NCBI GenBank assembly: GCA_016722375.1
Contig: JADKJG010000002.1
Location: 248,001 to 312,000 of the forward strand
Origin: Bacteroidota bacterium
Lineage (GTDB): Bacteria; Bacteroidota; Bacteroidia; Chitinophagales; LD1
Direction: 5' to 3'
DNA length: 64,000 bases
Each line of letters starts with the position of its first letter. Positions within the stretch are counted from its first letter, which is position 1. Made by a program: the position numbers and the translations under genes. The notes under the pieces were generated by a model. The model did no database searches. It was not told where the DNA came from and saw nothing but the letters and a program-made list of their open reading frames with translations. Of the stretch, positions 45,364 through 53,976 are shown piece by piece.

Positions 45364-45930
45364 CTATCCTTCTGTAGGAGGTTCTTGGGTATCAGCACTA
45401 GCGCTTGTCTCGGCAGCCGGAGCTTCTTGAGCAGTCGCCTCCGTTTCAGCGGCTTTCTTAGCCTCTTCGGCAACAGTTAATGCAGCCATACGTTTTGCAT
45501 CGCGATCAGTTGCCTTCTTTTGTTCTTGCTCCAACAACTTGGCTTTGATTTCACTCTTATCCTTATGATGTTTTTTCTCGTGGTCCAGCGCTTTGTTTTT
45601 ATGCTCGTCCATCCACAACTGATATTTTGATTCAGCCTCTTCGGCGGTCATGGCACCTTTTGCTACTCCGCGTAGAAGATGCTTCTTATAAAGGATGCCT
45701 TTATACTTAAAAATAGCATTTACGGTATCTGTAATCTCCGCACCCTTCTGAAGCCAGTTCACCGCTTTATCTACATCCAAATGGATGGTAGCGGGACGGG
45801 TCAGTGGATTATAGTCACCAATACGTTCAATGTAATTACCGTCGCGTGGTGCACGGCTGTCTGCCGCAACGATGTGATAAAAAGGGCGTTTGCCTCTGCC
45901 GTGTCTCTGTAATCTGATTTTTACTGCCAT
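45364..45930 (-). CDS. rpsP: 30S ribosomal protein S16 with long C-terminal extension
   Basis: 188 residues, compared with about 80-90 in E. coli. The S16 core is at the N-terminus: VKIRLQRHGRGKRPFYHIVA, DSRAPRDGNYIERIGDYNP, DKAVNWLQKGAEITDTV. After about residue 90 comes a Lys-rich then Ala/Glu-rich tail (EEAKKAAETEATAQEAPAAE). Extended S16 proteins are usual in Bacteroidota. First gene of its operon. Confidence 0.95.
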   Translation of the reverse strand: MAVKIRLQRHGRGKRPFYHIVAADSRAPRDGNYIERIGDYNPLTRPATIHLDVDKAVNWLQKGAEITDTVNAIFKYKGILYKKHLLRGVAKGAMTAEEAESKYQLWMDEHKNKALDHEKKHHKDKSEIKAKLLEQEQKKATDRDAKRMAALTVAEEAKKAAETEATAQEAPAAETSASADTQEPPTEG

Positions 45931-46288
45931 GTCTTAAAATTAATTTAAGGATTGGTTATGAAATATATTTCTTGAAAAAGGAGCGCAAATATGAATGAAT
46001 AAAATGGAAATAGCAAGGCTTGATGAGATTATGACCAAAATATTTGCGCAGAAATTAAATTGATAGAGGGATATAAACCCTTCAACTAGAGACGGGACAG
46101 ACAATGTTTTCGAGTGCCGTATTCCGCTGGACTTCGCGCAGGTCACCAACAAGTTATTTACTTTGACATCTAAAGTAGGAAAGATGAAAATAAATTCTTT
46201 ATGACCTATGCTATGAAAACAGGATGAATAAACGCAAACGTAATAAGCAGGTGGTGCATGCCTTGATAATTTATAAAAGAAGCGATTT
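45931..46288. other. Intergenic region between divergent rpsP and rsmE
   Basis: 358 bp. It should hold both divergent promoters. On the minus strand a TTG-N22-TATTTGCG pair (box at 45984-45991) is a weak candidate for the rpsP operon. A small ORF at the right end is listed separately. Otherwise AT-rich with no clear structure. Confidence 0.5.
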
Positions 46289-46292
46289 ATGA
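46224..46292 (+). CDS. Possible 22-residue upstream ORF overlapping rsmE
   Basis: ATG to TGA encodes a basic peptide, MNKRKRNKQVVHALIIYKRS plus two residues. An AGG precedes it, and its stop overlaps the rsmE start as ATGA. It could be a leader that couples rsmE translation, or chance. Confidence 0.3.
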   Translation: MNKRKRNKQVVHALIIYKRSDL

Positions 46293-46993
46293 ATGTCTTT
46301 TATTGTCCGGATGCCATGTTAAATGAACTATGTGTTCTAGACGAAACAGAATCCAAACATATTGTGAGCGTTTTACGCAAACGAGAGGGAGAGGAGCTAT
46401 TTGTCTTTGACGGGAAAGGAAACCTATTTGATGCACGGATTATTTCTGTTGGCAAGAAGGAAGTGACGGTTCGTGTCGCAAAACTGTTGGAAGCTGATGC
46501 GGGGAATAAATCTTCTCTACATATCGCTATTGCTCCACCCAAAAACATAGAGCGCTTCGAGTGGTTTATTGAAAAGGCAACTGAAATTGGTATTAGCCAA
46601 ATCACTCCGCTTTTATGTACCCGTTCCGAAAGGAGAGAATTGAGGATTGACCGACTGCAGCGGGTAATGCTAAGCGCCTGCAAGCAAAGTCTGAAATATC
46701 AAATTCCAGTGCTGAATGAAATGATAAAGTATGATGAACTCCTTCGTTCGTTCAATGGTGAGAGTCGTAAATTCATTGCTCACTTGGATGAAAAGTCTCT
46801 GCATTTTAAACAAGCATATCATGGAGGTTTTGATGTGGTCATGCTTATAGGCCCCGAAGGGGACTTTACGCCGGAGGAAATAGCGCTCGCTGTCCAACGC
46901 GAATTCGAACCCGTTATATTGGGCAAAAGCCGTTTGCGGTTGGAAACTGCCGGAGTTTATGCAGCCGCCGCTTTTAATATGGCGAATGAATGA
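46289..46993 (+). CDS. rsmE: 16S rRNA (uracil1498-N3)-methyltransferase
   Basis: 234 residues, SPOUT-class enzyme acting on the 30S subunit. The N-terminal PUA-like part includes ESKHIVSVLRKREGEELFVF; the knot region has IAPPKNIERFEWFIEKATEI, the SAM-binding VMLIGPEGDFTPEE and LGKSRLRLETAGVYAAAAFN. All are typical of RsmE. Its stop overlaps the start of the DUF4159 gene (ATGA). Confidence 0.94.
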   Translation: MNVFYCPDAMLNELCVLDETESKHIVSVLRKREGEELFVFDGKGNLFDARIISVGKKEVTVRVAKLLEADAGNKSSLHIAIAPPKNIERFEWFIEKATEIGISQITPLLCTRSERRELRIDRLQRVMLSACKQSLKYQIPVLNEMIKYDELLRSFNGESRKFIAHLDEKSLHFKQAYHGGFDVVMLIGPEGDFTPEEIALAVQREFEPVILGKSRLRLETAGVYAAAAFNMANE

Positions 46994-47664
46994 TAGTTTT
47001 ACGCGGCATGAAAAGAGTATTGATTACCGGTTTGATTCTTTGGATCTGTTGCGCATTTGTAGTAGTTGATCAGCCTATAAAGATTGCTCTCTTGAAATAT
47101 AACGGCGGAGGAGATTGGTACGCCAACCCTACCTCACTTCCCAATCTGGCTAAGTATTGCAACCAAAACATAGGTACTAATATAGATACCGACATTCCAA
47201 GTGTGGAAGTGGGAAGTGCCGAAATTTTCAATTACCCTTTTGTTCACATGACTGGCCACGGCAACGTGGTGTTTAACGAACAGGAGCTGTCCAATCTTCG
47301 CGCCTATTTGGTCGGTGGCGGATTTCTTCATGCAGATGATAACTATGGTATGGACAAATTCATCCGGCCACAGTTAGAGAAACTATTCCCGGGTTCTAAG
47401 TTGATTGAGCTTCCCTTTTCTCATGCAATATTTCACCAGAAATATGACTTCCCAAATGGCCTACCTAAGATTCATGAACATGATGGCCTGCCTCCGCAAG
47501 CTTTTGGCATCTTTCATGAAGGAAGATTAGTAGTGCTTTATACCTATCAATGTGATTTAGGCGATGGGTGGGAAGACCCCGAAGTGCATAAAGATCCCGA
47601 ACCGGTCCGCGAAAAGGCACTGAAGATGGGCGCCAATATTATCCGCTACGTTTTCTCCAACTGA
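46990..47664 (+). CDS. DUF4159-containing exported protein
   Basis: 224 residues. A signal segment (RVLITGLILWICCAFVVV) begins at a second ATG, 47008, which is an alternative start; I keep 46990 for its ATGA overlap with rsmE. The domain shows LKYNGGGDWYANPTSLPNLA, FVHMTGHGNVVFNEQELSNL, GGGFLHADDNYGMDKF and the LPFSHAIFHQKYDF segment. DUF4159 proteins have a glutamine-amidotransferase-like fold; their role is unknown. It ends one base before the pyrD stop on the other strand. Confidence 0.85.
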   Translation: MIVLRGMKRVLITGLILWICCAFVVVDQPIKIALLKYNGGGDWYANPTSLPNLAKYCNQNIGTNIDTDIPSVEVGSAEIFNYPFVHMTGHGNVVFNEQELSNLRAYLVGGGFLHADDNYGMDKFIRPQLEKLFPGSKLIELPFSHAIFHQKYDFPNGLPKIHEHDGLPPQAFGIFHEGRLVVLYTYQCDLGDGWEDPEVHKDPEPVREKALKMGANIIRYVFSN

Positions 47665-48714
47665 TTACTTCTCGACAAGCAGTGCGCGGTTTATATCATG
47701 AATCAGTTTAGGTCCCTGATAGATATAGCCCGTATAAAGCTGTAACAAATCAGCCCCCGCCTCCAGTTTGTCCATAGCATCTTGAACATTCATAATTCCG
47801 CCCACGCCTACGACCGGAATCTTCACGCCGCCATTCAATTCTTTGGAACGAATAGAAATATGCTTGATTATCTCGGTGGCTTTTTGCGTCAACGGTTGGC
47901 CACTTAGTCCTCCGGCACCGAATCTTTCTATCTCCTCTTTTGAATAATCCAGTCTTTCGCGGCTGATGGTCGTATTCGTCGCTACGATTCCGGCAATCTT
48001 TGATTTCAGTACTACGTCAATCACCTCATCCAGTTGCTCGGTCGTCAAATCGGGAGCAATTTTAAGCAGAATGGGTTTGGTCTTTTCTTTCGAGTGGTTG
48101 ATGTCCTGCAGACCGTTCAATATCCTCGTCAACGAATCTTTGTCCTGCAAGGCCCTCAGTCCGGGAGTGTTGGGCGAACTGACATTCACCACAAAGTAAT
48201 CTCCATACTCAAACAAGGTTTTGAAGCAATATTCATAGTCGCCGATAGCCTCTTCATTGGGTGTCAGTTTGTTCTTTCCAATATTCACCCCTACCACTAT
48301 ATCGCTTTTGCGCCGCTTCAATTTCTGCGCCGCTACTTCGGCTCCAACATTATTAAACCCCATCCGGTTAATGAGCGCCTTCTCTTTAACCAAGCGGAAC
48401 AAACGAGGTCGGTCGTTTCCCGGTTGTGCTTTGGGTGTGATGGTTCCGATTTCTATAAATCCAAAACCCATTTGCGCCATTTCATCTACTACCTCCCCGT
48501 TCTTATCCAGTCCGGCAGCCAGGCCCACTGGGTTCTTAAAGTCAAGCCCAAACAGCTTCCGGTTCAGGCTGGGATGTTCTACCGGTTCGCCGGCAATCAG
48601 CCGAAGCAGAAAAGGGAACTTGCCTGCCAACTGTAGGTTATGAATCGTGAAATCATGCGCCTCTTCCGGGTTCATCCGAAACAGCAGCGATTTAATCAAA
48701 GGGTATAAATCCAT
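47665..48714 (-). CDS. pyrD: Dihydroorotate dehydrogenase (quinone), class 2
   Basis: Fourth step of pyrimidine synthesis, membrane-associated, passing electrons to the quinone pool (menaquinone here, in line with the men genes). 349 residues with the class 2 N-terminal helices (DLYPLIKSLLFRMNPEEAHD). Further motifs: FKNPVGLAAGLDKNGE, the catalytic Ser in NVSSPNTPGLRALQ, and FMN-binding VGVGGIMNVQDAMDKLEAGA. pyrE, the next pathway step, lies at 57.7 kb. Confidence 0.95.
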   Translation of the reverse strand: MDLYPLIKSLLFRMNPEEAHDFTIHNLQLAGKFPFLLRLIAGEPVEHPSLNRKLFGLDFKNPVGLAAGLDKNGEVVDEMAQMGFGFIEIGTITPKAQPGNDRPRLFRLVKEKALINRMGFNNVGAEVAAQKLKRRKSDIVVGVNIGKNKLTPNEEAIGDYEYCFKTLFEYGDYFVVNVSSPNTPGLRALQDKDSLTRILNGLQDINHSKEKTKPILLKIAPDLTTEQLDEVIDVVLKSKIAGIVATNTTISRERLDYSKEEIERFGAGGLSGQPLTQKATEIIKHISIRSKELNGGVKIPVVGVGGIMNVQDAMDKLEAGADLLQLYTGYIYQGPKLIHDINRALLVEK

Positions 48715-48874
48715 GGCGACAAAGGTGGTGAGAACTTCCTCTTATCCAAAACATACACCTTGTATTTGACAAGAATATCGCTCTCCAGCCCGTTTGCGCA
48801 GCGGTTCCTGAAACCTTTTGTTCTCCTCGCCGTAAAGTAGAGAAGATAAAATTCTACGAACCGAACCGAGATTT

Positions 48875-49732
48875 ATGAGACCATTAAGAATTACACACGT
48901 TGCAGGAAGAGATACGGACACAGACAAATATCTGAAGCACATCGGCAAGAGCGATTTGCTTTCTGCCGAACAAGAGGGTGAGTTGGCAAAGCGCATCCGC
49001 AACGGCGACCAAGAAGCGCTCGAGATGCTCGTCACTTCCAACCTCCGGTTTGTGGTGAGTGTGGCGAAACAATATAATAACCAAGGCTTGGCCATTAGCG
49101 ACCTGATCAACGAAGGGAACCTCGGATTGATTCGCGCTGCCTATAAATTTGATGAGACTCGAGGATTTAAGTTCATCTCCTATGCTGTTTGGTGGATTCG
49201 TCAGGCTATGATGCAAGCCATTGTGGAGCAATCAAGAATCATTCGTCTACCGGTTGCCAAAATCGGTGCCTACACCAAAATCAGCAAGGCCTTTGCCGCT
49301 TTCGAGCAGGAGTATCAACGCGAACCCGATGTAGAAGAACTGATGGAAATGCTCGGTATGACGAAAGAAGAGATTGACGAATACTTTCAAATCAGCAACC
49401 TGAACGTCACCACCGAATCTAGGATGAACTTGGGCGAAGGCAGCCAGATGAGCGATATCATTCACGACGAACATCAAGAAACAGCCGAAGACAAGGTGAT
49501 GAAGAAGACCGTCCAAACACAATTGAATGAGGCGCTGTCAAAACTATCGGACCGCGAGGCAGAAATCATTGCCAGCTATTTTGGATTGAATGGCGAAGTG
49601 CCCCTCACGCTCGAAGAAATAGGGCAGCGCTATGACCTCAGCCGCGAACGCGTTCGGCAGATTAAAGAAAAATGTATCCGCCAGTTGAAAGAAAGCACCA
49701 GCCCTTTCTTGCTTCAGGCGTACGTAAAATAA
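48875..49732 (+). CDS. rpoD: Primary sigma factor RpoD/SigA
   Basis: 285 residues, with no region 1.1, as in other Bacteroidota. Region 1.2 starts DKYLKHIGKSDLLSAEQEGE; region 2 has DLINEGNLGLIRAAYKFD and FISYAVWWIRQAMMQ; region 4 has LTLEEIGQRYDLSRERVRQI. It should read the TTG / TAnnTTTG promoters seen in this window. It is divergent from pyrD, with 160 bp between them. Confidence 0.96.
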   Translation: MRPLRITHVAGRDTDTDKYLKHIGKSDLLSAEQEGELAKRIRNGDQEALEMLVTSNLRFVVSVAKQYNNQGLAISDLINEGNLGLIRAAYKFDETRGFKFISYAVWWIRQAMMQAIVEQSRIIRLPVAKIGAYTKISKAFAAFEQEYQREPDVEELMEMLGMTKEEIDEYFQISNLNVTTESRMNLGEGSQMSDIIHDEHQETAEDKVMKKTVQTQLNEALSKLSDREAEIIASYFGLNGEVPLTLEEIGQRYDLSRERVRQIKEKCIRQLKESTSPFLLQAYVK

Positions 49733-49814
49733 TAACCGCGGTCCGGTCGAGGAACAAACGGGGCGCGATGATAAAGCGCTCTGTTTTTTCCAAGTCCTTC
49801 ATCTCGGTTCCATA

Positions 49815-49853
49815 GAAAACTCCCACCCACTCGGGTTCGGGAGTTTTCGCTTT
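49815..49853 (+). terminator. Terminator after rpoD
   Basis: Arms GAAAACTCCC (49815-49824) and GGGAGTTTTC (49839-49848) with a smaller inner ACCC/GGGT stem; CGC then TTTTT follows. Confidence 0.85.
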
Positions 49854-49914
49854 TTAGAAATTTGGGCGTAACCCCAGAGCCGAAGCCGCAGAAGGGGCGG
49901 AGCGGACAAATTGG

Positions 49915-50250
49915 CAGCTTACAAGCAAGGTATGGCAGCTTACATACGAGGAATGACGTCAGACAGTCGTGGGACAGCGTCAGGCAGTCAAGGAATAGCG
50001 TCAGACAGTCAAGGAATGGCATCTGACAGTCAAGGAATGGCGTCTGACAGGGAAGGAATGGCGTCTGACAGTGAAGGAATGGCATCTGACAGTGAAGGAA
50101 TGACGACAGACAGTCAAGGAATAGCGTCAGACAGTCGTGGGATCGCATCAGACAGTGAAGGAATGGCATGAGACAGTGAAGAAATGGCATCTGTCAGTGT
50201 TCAGAATGCGTCTGACAATGAAAAGATGGCATTTGACAGGGGTTGTAAAA
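49915..50250. repeat. Array 5: sixteen 21-bp units
   Basis: Sixteen 21-base units, counted by eye, the longest array in the window. The core is TCTGACAGTGAAGGAATGG with variants TCAGACAGTCAAGG. The first two and the last three units are the most decayed, while the central ones differ by one or two bases. It lies between the rpoD terminator and alaS. There is no recognisable gene next to it. Confidence 0.9.
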
Positions 50251-50264
50251 AATCCACCTCCGTC

Positions 50265-50286
50265 TTTTTCTGCTTCGGCAGAAAAA
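50265..50286. repeat. Hairpin with TTCG loop after array 5
   Basis: TTTTTCTGC, a TTCG loop, then GCAGAAAAA. A very stable RNA hairpin if transcribed; A/T at its base would let it act as a terminator in both directions. Confidence 0.75.
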
Positions 50287-50580
50287 TCCACCTCCCCCGG
50301 CGGAGGATAAACAGCCGACCTCACCCCCAGCCTCCCTCCGAAGAAGTGGGGAGAAACAGCCACCTAACAATGAAAGAGTACTTATAATAAGGACGCTCAG
50401 CCGAGACCTCTAACCCTTGAAGGGGGAATAGAGACGGCGTGGAAGTTTTGGTTTTGTTGCTCCTTTGGTGATGTTGGGCGAAGCGTGGAGCAAGGGGGCA
50501 AGCGCGAAGGATAGAGGCGGCATCCTTTTTCATCCTTTAATAATAAACGAGTCGAAAAAGCTATAGCCGAAAGCCTGACG

Positions 50581-50622
50581 CCGTCCCGATTCTTCCAAAA
50601 TATTTTAGAGGAATCGGGACGG
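50581..50622. repeat. 12-bp inverted repeat before alaS
   Basis: CCGTCCCGATTC and GAATCGGGACGG flank an 18-base loop that contains the palindrome AAAATATTTT. The stretch 50290-50580 between this and array 5 is GC-rich and Pro/Gly-biased, with no gene that I can support. Confidence 0.7.
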
Positions 50623-50693
50623 GGGCGCGCCCAAAATCTTCTCTATTGTTTTATTTTCGCCGCTCTCTTGAAAATAAATAAGCAGCAGATAAA

Positions 50694-53443
50694 ATGACGT
50701 CGTCGGAGATTCGCAAAGCATTTCTTGATTTTTTTGAAGGTAAGGGGCATAAGATTGTGCCGTCGGCGCCGATTGTGGTGAAGAATGACCCGACGCTGAT
50801 GTTTATCAATAGCGGTATGGCGCCGTTTAAGGATATTTTTCTGGGTAATCAGCCGGTGAAATATCCGCGGATTGCGGATACGCAAAAGTGTTTGCGGGTG
50901 AGCGGGAAGCATAATGATTTGGAGGAGGTGGGCGTGGATACGTATCACCACACGATGTTTGAAATGTTGGGCAATTGGAGCTTTGGCGATTATTTTAAGC
51001 AGGAGGCGATTGGGTGGAGTTGGGAGTTGCTGACCGGTGTTTATAAGCTGGAGAAGGACCGGTATGTGACGGTGTTTGAGGGCGATGCGAAGGAGAAGTT
51101 GGGTTTTGATGAGGAGTCTTTTGGGAGTGGAAGAAGTATGTGGCGGAGGAAAGAATTTTGAAGGGAAATAAGAAGGATAATTTTTGGGAGATGGGCGACA
51201 CGGGTCCTTGCGGGCCTTGTTCGGAGATTCATATTGACTTGCGGAGCGACGAGGAACGAAAGGCGAAGCCGGGGAAAGATTTGGTCAATACGGGGCATCC
51301 GCAGGTGATTGAGATTTGGAATAATGTGTTCATGGAGTTTGAGCGCAAGGCGGATGGTTCTTTGGTGCCGCTGCCCAAGAAGCATGTGGATACGGGGATG
51401 GGTTTTGAGCGTTTGTGTGTGGCGATTCAGGGGAAGACGAGCAATTATGATACGGATGTTTTTCAGCCAGTGATTCAGGCGGTGGCGAAAAAGGCGGGCG
51501 TGAAATATGGGGAGCATGAAAAGACGGACATCGCGCTTCGCGTTATTGCAGATCATATCCGGGCTATCTCGTTTACGATTGCTGATGGGCAGTTGCCATC
51601 GAATACCGGAGCCGGTTATGTGATTAGAAGAATTTTGCGCCGGGCGGTGCGATATGGATATTCTTATTTGGGATTTGATACTCCTTTTCTTTGTGAACTG
51701 GTGCCGATGATTGCGGGGCAGTTTGCCGATATATTCCCGGAGTTGAAAAAGCAGGAGAGTTTTGTGGGGAATGTGGTGAGGGAAGAAGAGAGTTCGTTCC
51801 TTCGCACACTTTCCATTGGGTTGAATAGGTTAGAAAACGCACAGCGAAATGAATATGAAGCTGAAGCCGACGCATATTTGACTAGGGAGGCTTTAAAGAA
51901 GTCTAAGGAAAATCCAAATAGCCCAGAGAAATTTCTAAACATTACACCAACGGATTTTCTTCTTCAAAAGAAAGAGTTTGTTGACAAAAAAATTGAAGAG
52001 AATCCATCATACAATGTTTCTGGGAAGACTGCTTTTGAATTATCTGACACGCATGGATTCCCTCTCGACTTAACCAAACTCATCGCTGCCGAAAAAGGCT
52101 GGACGGTTGATGAAGTTGGCTTCAATAAAGAAATGGCCGCCCAAAAAGAAAGAGGCCGTGCCGATGCTGCAACGGAACAAAGCGACTGGAAGAATATCAG
52201 CGCAGACGGCAAGAGTGAGTTTATCGGTTATGATTTTGTAGAGGGCGATGCGCAGGTGATTAAGTACCGGAGCATCAAGCAGAAGGATAAGGAACTGTTT
52301 CAGGTGGTCTTGGATAAAACGCCTTTCTACGCCGAGAGCGGCGGACAGGTGGGCGATACGGGCTATCTGGATTTTGGCGGCGAGAAAATAGACGTGATTG
52401 ATACGAAGAAGGAGAACGATTTGATTGTTCACTTCGTGAAGAAGCTGCCGACGAAGGTGGATGTCAAGGTTCATGCAAAAATCAATACGGCGAGAAGAAA
52501 CGATACGATTAAGAATCACTCGGCTACGCATTTGTTGCAGGCGGCCTTGAGGCAGGTGTTGGGAAATCATGTGCAGCAGAAAGGTTCTTTGGTGAATCCC
52601 GATTATCTGCGCTTTGACTTTGCACACTTTGCGAAGATGACGGATGAGGAGATAGCAAAGGTGGAGCAAATCGTGAATGATAAAATCATGGAGAGCATTG
52701 CTTTGGATGAAAAGCGGAATGTGCCGATCAAGGAGGCTGAGAAGATGGGCGCCATGATGTTGTTTGGTGAGAAGTACGGGGAGGTGGTGCGCGTTATCAC
52801 CTTCGATGAAAAGTTCTCCCGCGAATTGTGCGGCGGCAATCATGTTCGTTCGACCGGAGAGATAGGTCTGTTCAAAATTACTTCGGAGAGTTCGATTGCT
52901 TCGGGTGTGAGAAGAATAGAGGCGGTGACGGGAAGAAAGGCGATGGAGTATGTCAATGCCAAGTTGAATGAACTGCACTCAATTACCGAAGCCTTCAAGG
53001 GCGCGAAGAATGTAGTGCAATCCGTGAAAGCCTTGCAGGAGCAATCTGAAAACCTGAGGAAAGAGAACGAGCAGTTACAGGATAAGTTGGTGGCGGGTTT
53101 GGTGAAGCAGTACAAATCTGCTTTCATTGAGAAGGTGGGGAATGTCAGTTTTATCGGTAAGAAAGATGTGGAGGTGACTTCGGTAGATTCGCTGCGCAAA
53201 CTGGGCATTCAGTTGGTGAACGAAGTGAAAGAGAATTATGTTTTCGTTCTGGCTTCGGCTATCAACGGAAAGAATGTGGTGCATCTTCGGGTGGCTCCGG
53301 CATTGGGGAATGGCAATCAAATATTGAAGGAATTGTCATCCACCATCAAGGGCGGCGGTCCTGCGGACTTTGTGCAGGCAAGCGCGGGAAGTATGAAGGA
53401 GGTGGAGGAGTTGATGGTGAAATTGAAAGAGCGATTTAAGTAA
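50694..53443 (+). CDS. alaS: Alanyl-tRNA synthetase, frameshifted near codon 146
   Basis: Class II synthetase with editing and C-Ala domains. The first frame (50694-51161) holds SSEIRKAFLDFFEGKGHKIV to LGFDEESFG; the sense then shifts near 51130 to WKKYVAEERILKGNKKDNFW and runs to 53443. One base is missing in TTTTGGGAGTGG. Further motifs: GPCGPCSEIHIDL, GFERLCVAIQGK, the editing HxxxH in NHSATHLLQAAL (about 52517), CGGNHVRSTGEIG, and a coiled coil (EQSENLRKENEQLQ). An insert of about 55 residues lies at 51831-52010. As alaS is essential, an indel error is likely. Confidence 0.93.
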
Positions 53444-53453
53444 GCTATCTTTG
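53423..53453 (+). promoter_or_regulatory. Promoter for the toxin-antitoxin pair
   Basis: TTG at 53423-53425, a 20-base spacer and TATCTTTG at 53446-53453, a full match to TAnnTTTG. It overlaps the end of alaS and lies 14 bp before the antitoxin start. Confidence 0.6.
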
Positions 53454-53467
53454 AATAAAATTGTGTT

Positions 53468-53696
53468 ATGGATATTCGTAAGGAAATAGGGAAGCTAAGT
53501 AAGTCTGAAAAGATTTTGCTGGTAGAAGAGATTTGGGATGAAATAGCGAAAGACACAAAGACGGGAGTTAACAGCAGCCCAAAAGGAGGAGGTTGATAGA
53601 CGGCTGGATCTTGCCAAAGAAGGGAAGGTGAAGTATTACACACTGGAGGAAGCAAAGGCGAGAATTAAATCTCTGAAGAAAGATGTTCAGGATTAA
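53468..53696 (+). CDS. Addiction-module antitoxin, frameshifted
   Basis: Starts MDIRKEIGKLSKSEKILLVE with EIWDEIAKD, the pattern of the unstable-antitoxin (Unstab_antitox) family paired with RelE/ParE toxins. The frame stops early after TGVNSSPKGGG. Adding one base near 53567 restores LTAAQKEEVDRRLDLAKEGK and ends in ARIKSLKKDVQD at a TAA (53694-53696). That end overlaps the toxin start by 14 bp. If the frameshift is real, the toxin would lack a full antitoxin, which a living cell should not tolerate, so an indel error is likely. Confidence 0.75.
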
Positions 53697-53976
53697 GGTT
53701 TCAGAATTTGCTCTTCTAGACTTTGAAGAAGCATATTACTGGTACGAAGAACAAAGGAAAGGGTTGGGAGATGATTTAGGTCTTTGTTTTGATGAGGGAT
53801 TAGAAATAATAAGTCGTCATCCATATTTTGAAGAAAGAGAGAAAGAGATTCGGATATTGAACATACGTAGATTTCCATACCAAATAATTTATCGGATAAC
53901 AGGCGAAATGATAGAAGTCGTTGCTTTTTTTCATGGGCATCGTAATCCGAGAGTCTGGCAAACAAGAATAGAATAA
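53683..53976 (+). CDS. RelE/ParE-family toxin
   Basis: 97 residues with the RelE/ParE fold: FALLDFEEAYYWYEEQRKGL, an LGLCFDEGLEIISRHPYFE helix, and the C-terminal strands RRFPYQIIYRITGEMIEVVA and FFHGHRNPRVWQTR. Such toxins either cleave mRNA at the ribosome or poison gyrase; the sequence alone does not decide. Its stop overlaps the gatB start (TAATG), so a toxin is coupled to an essential gene. Confidence 0.87.
   Translation: MFRIKVSEFALLDFEEAYYWYEEQRKGLGDDLGLCFDEGLEIISRHPYFEEREKEIRILNIRRFPYQIIYRITGEMIEVVAFFHGHRNPRVWQTRIE

Noticed and set aside
45940..46152. 70-codon minus-strand ORF upstream of rpsP
   Set aside because: No start context, odd composition; it lies where the rpsP promoter should be.
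49911..50171. CRISPR-like array
   Set aside because: Units are contiguous without spacers, and no cas genes are present.
51125..51140. Programmed -1 frameshift in alaS
   Set aside because: T TTT GGG would pair poorly after slipping, and similar breaks occur in seven other unrelated genes.
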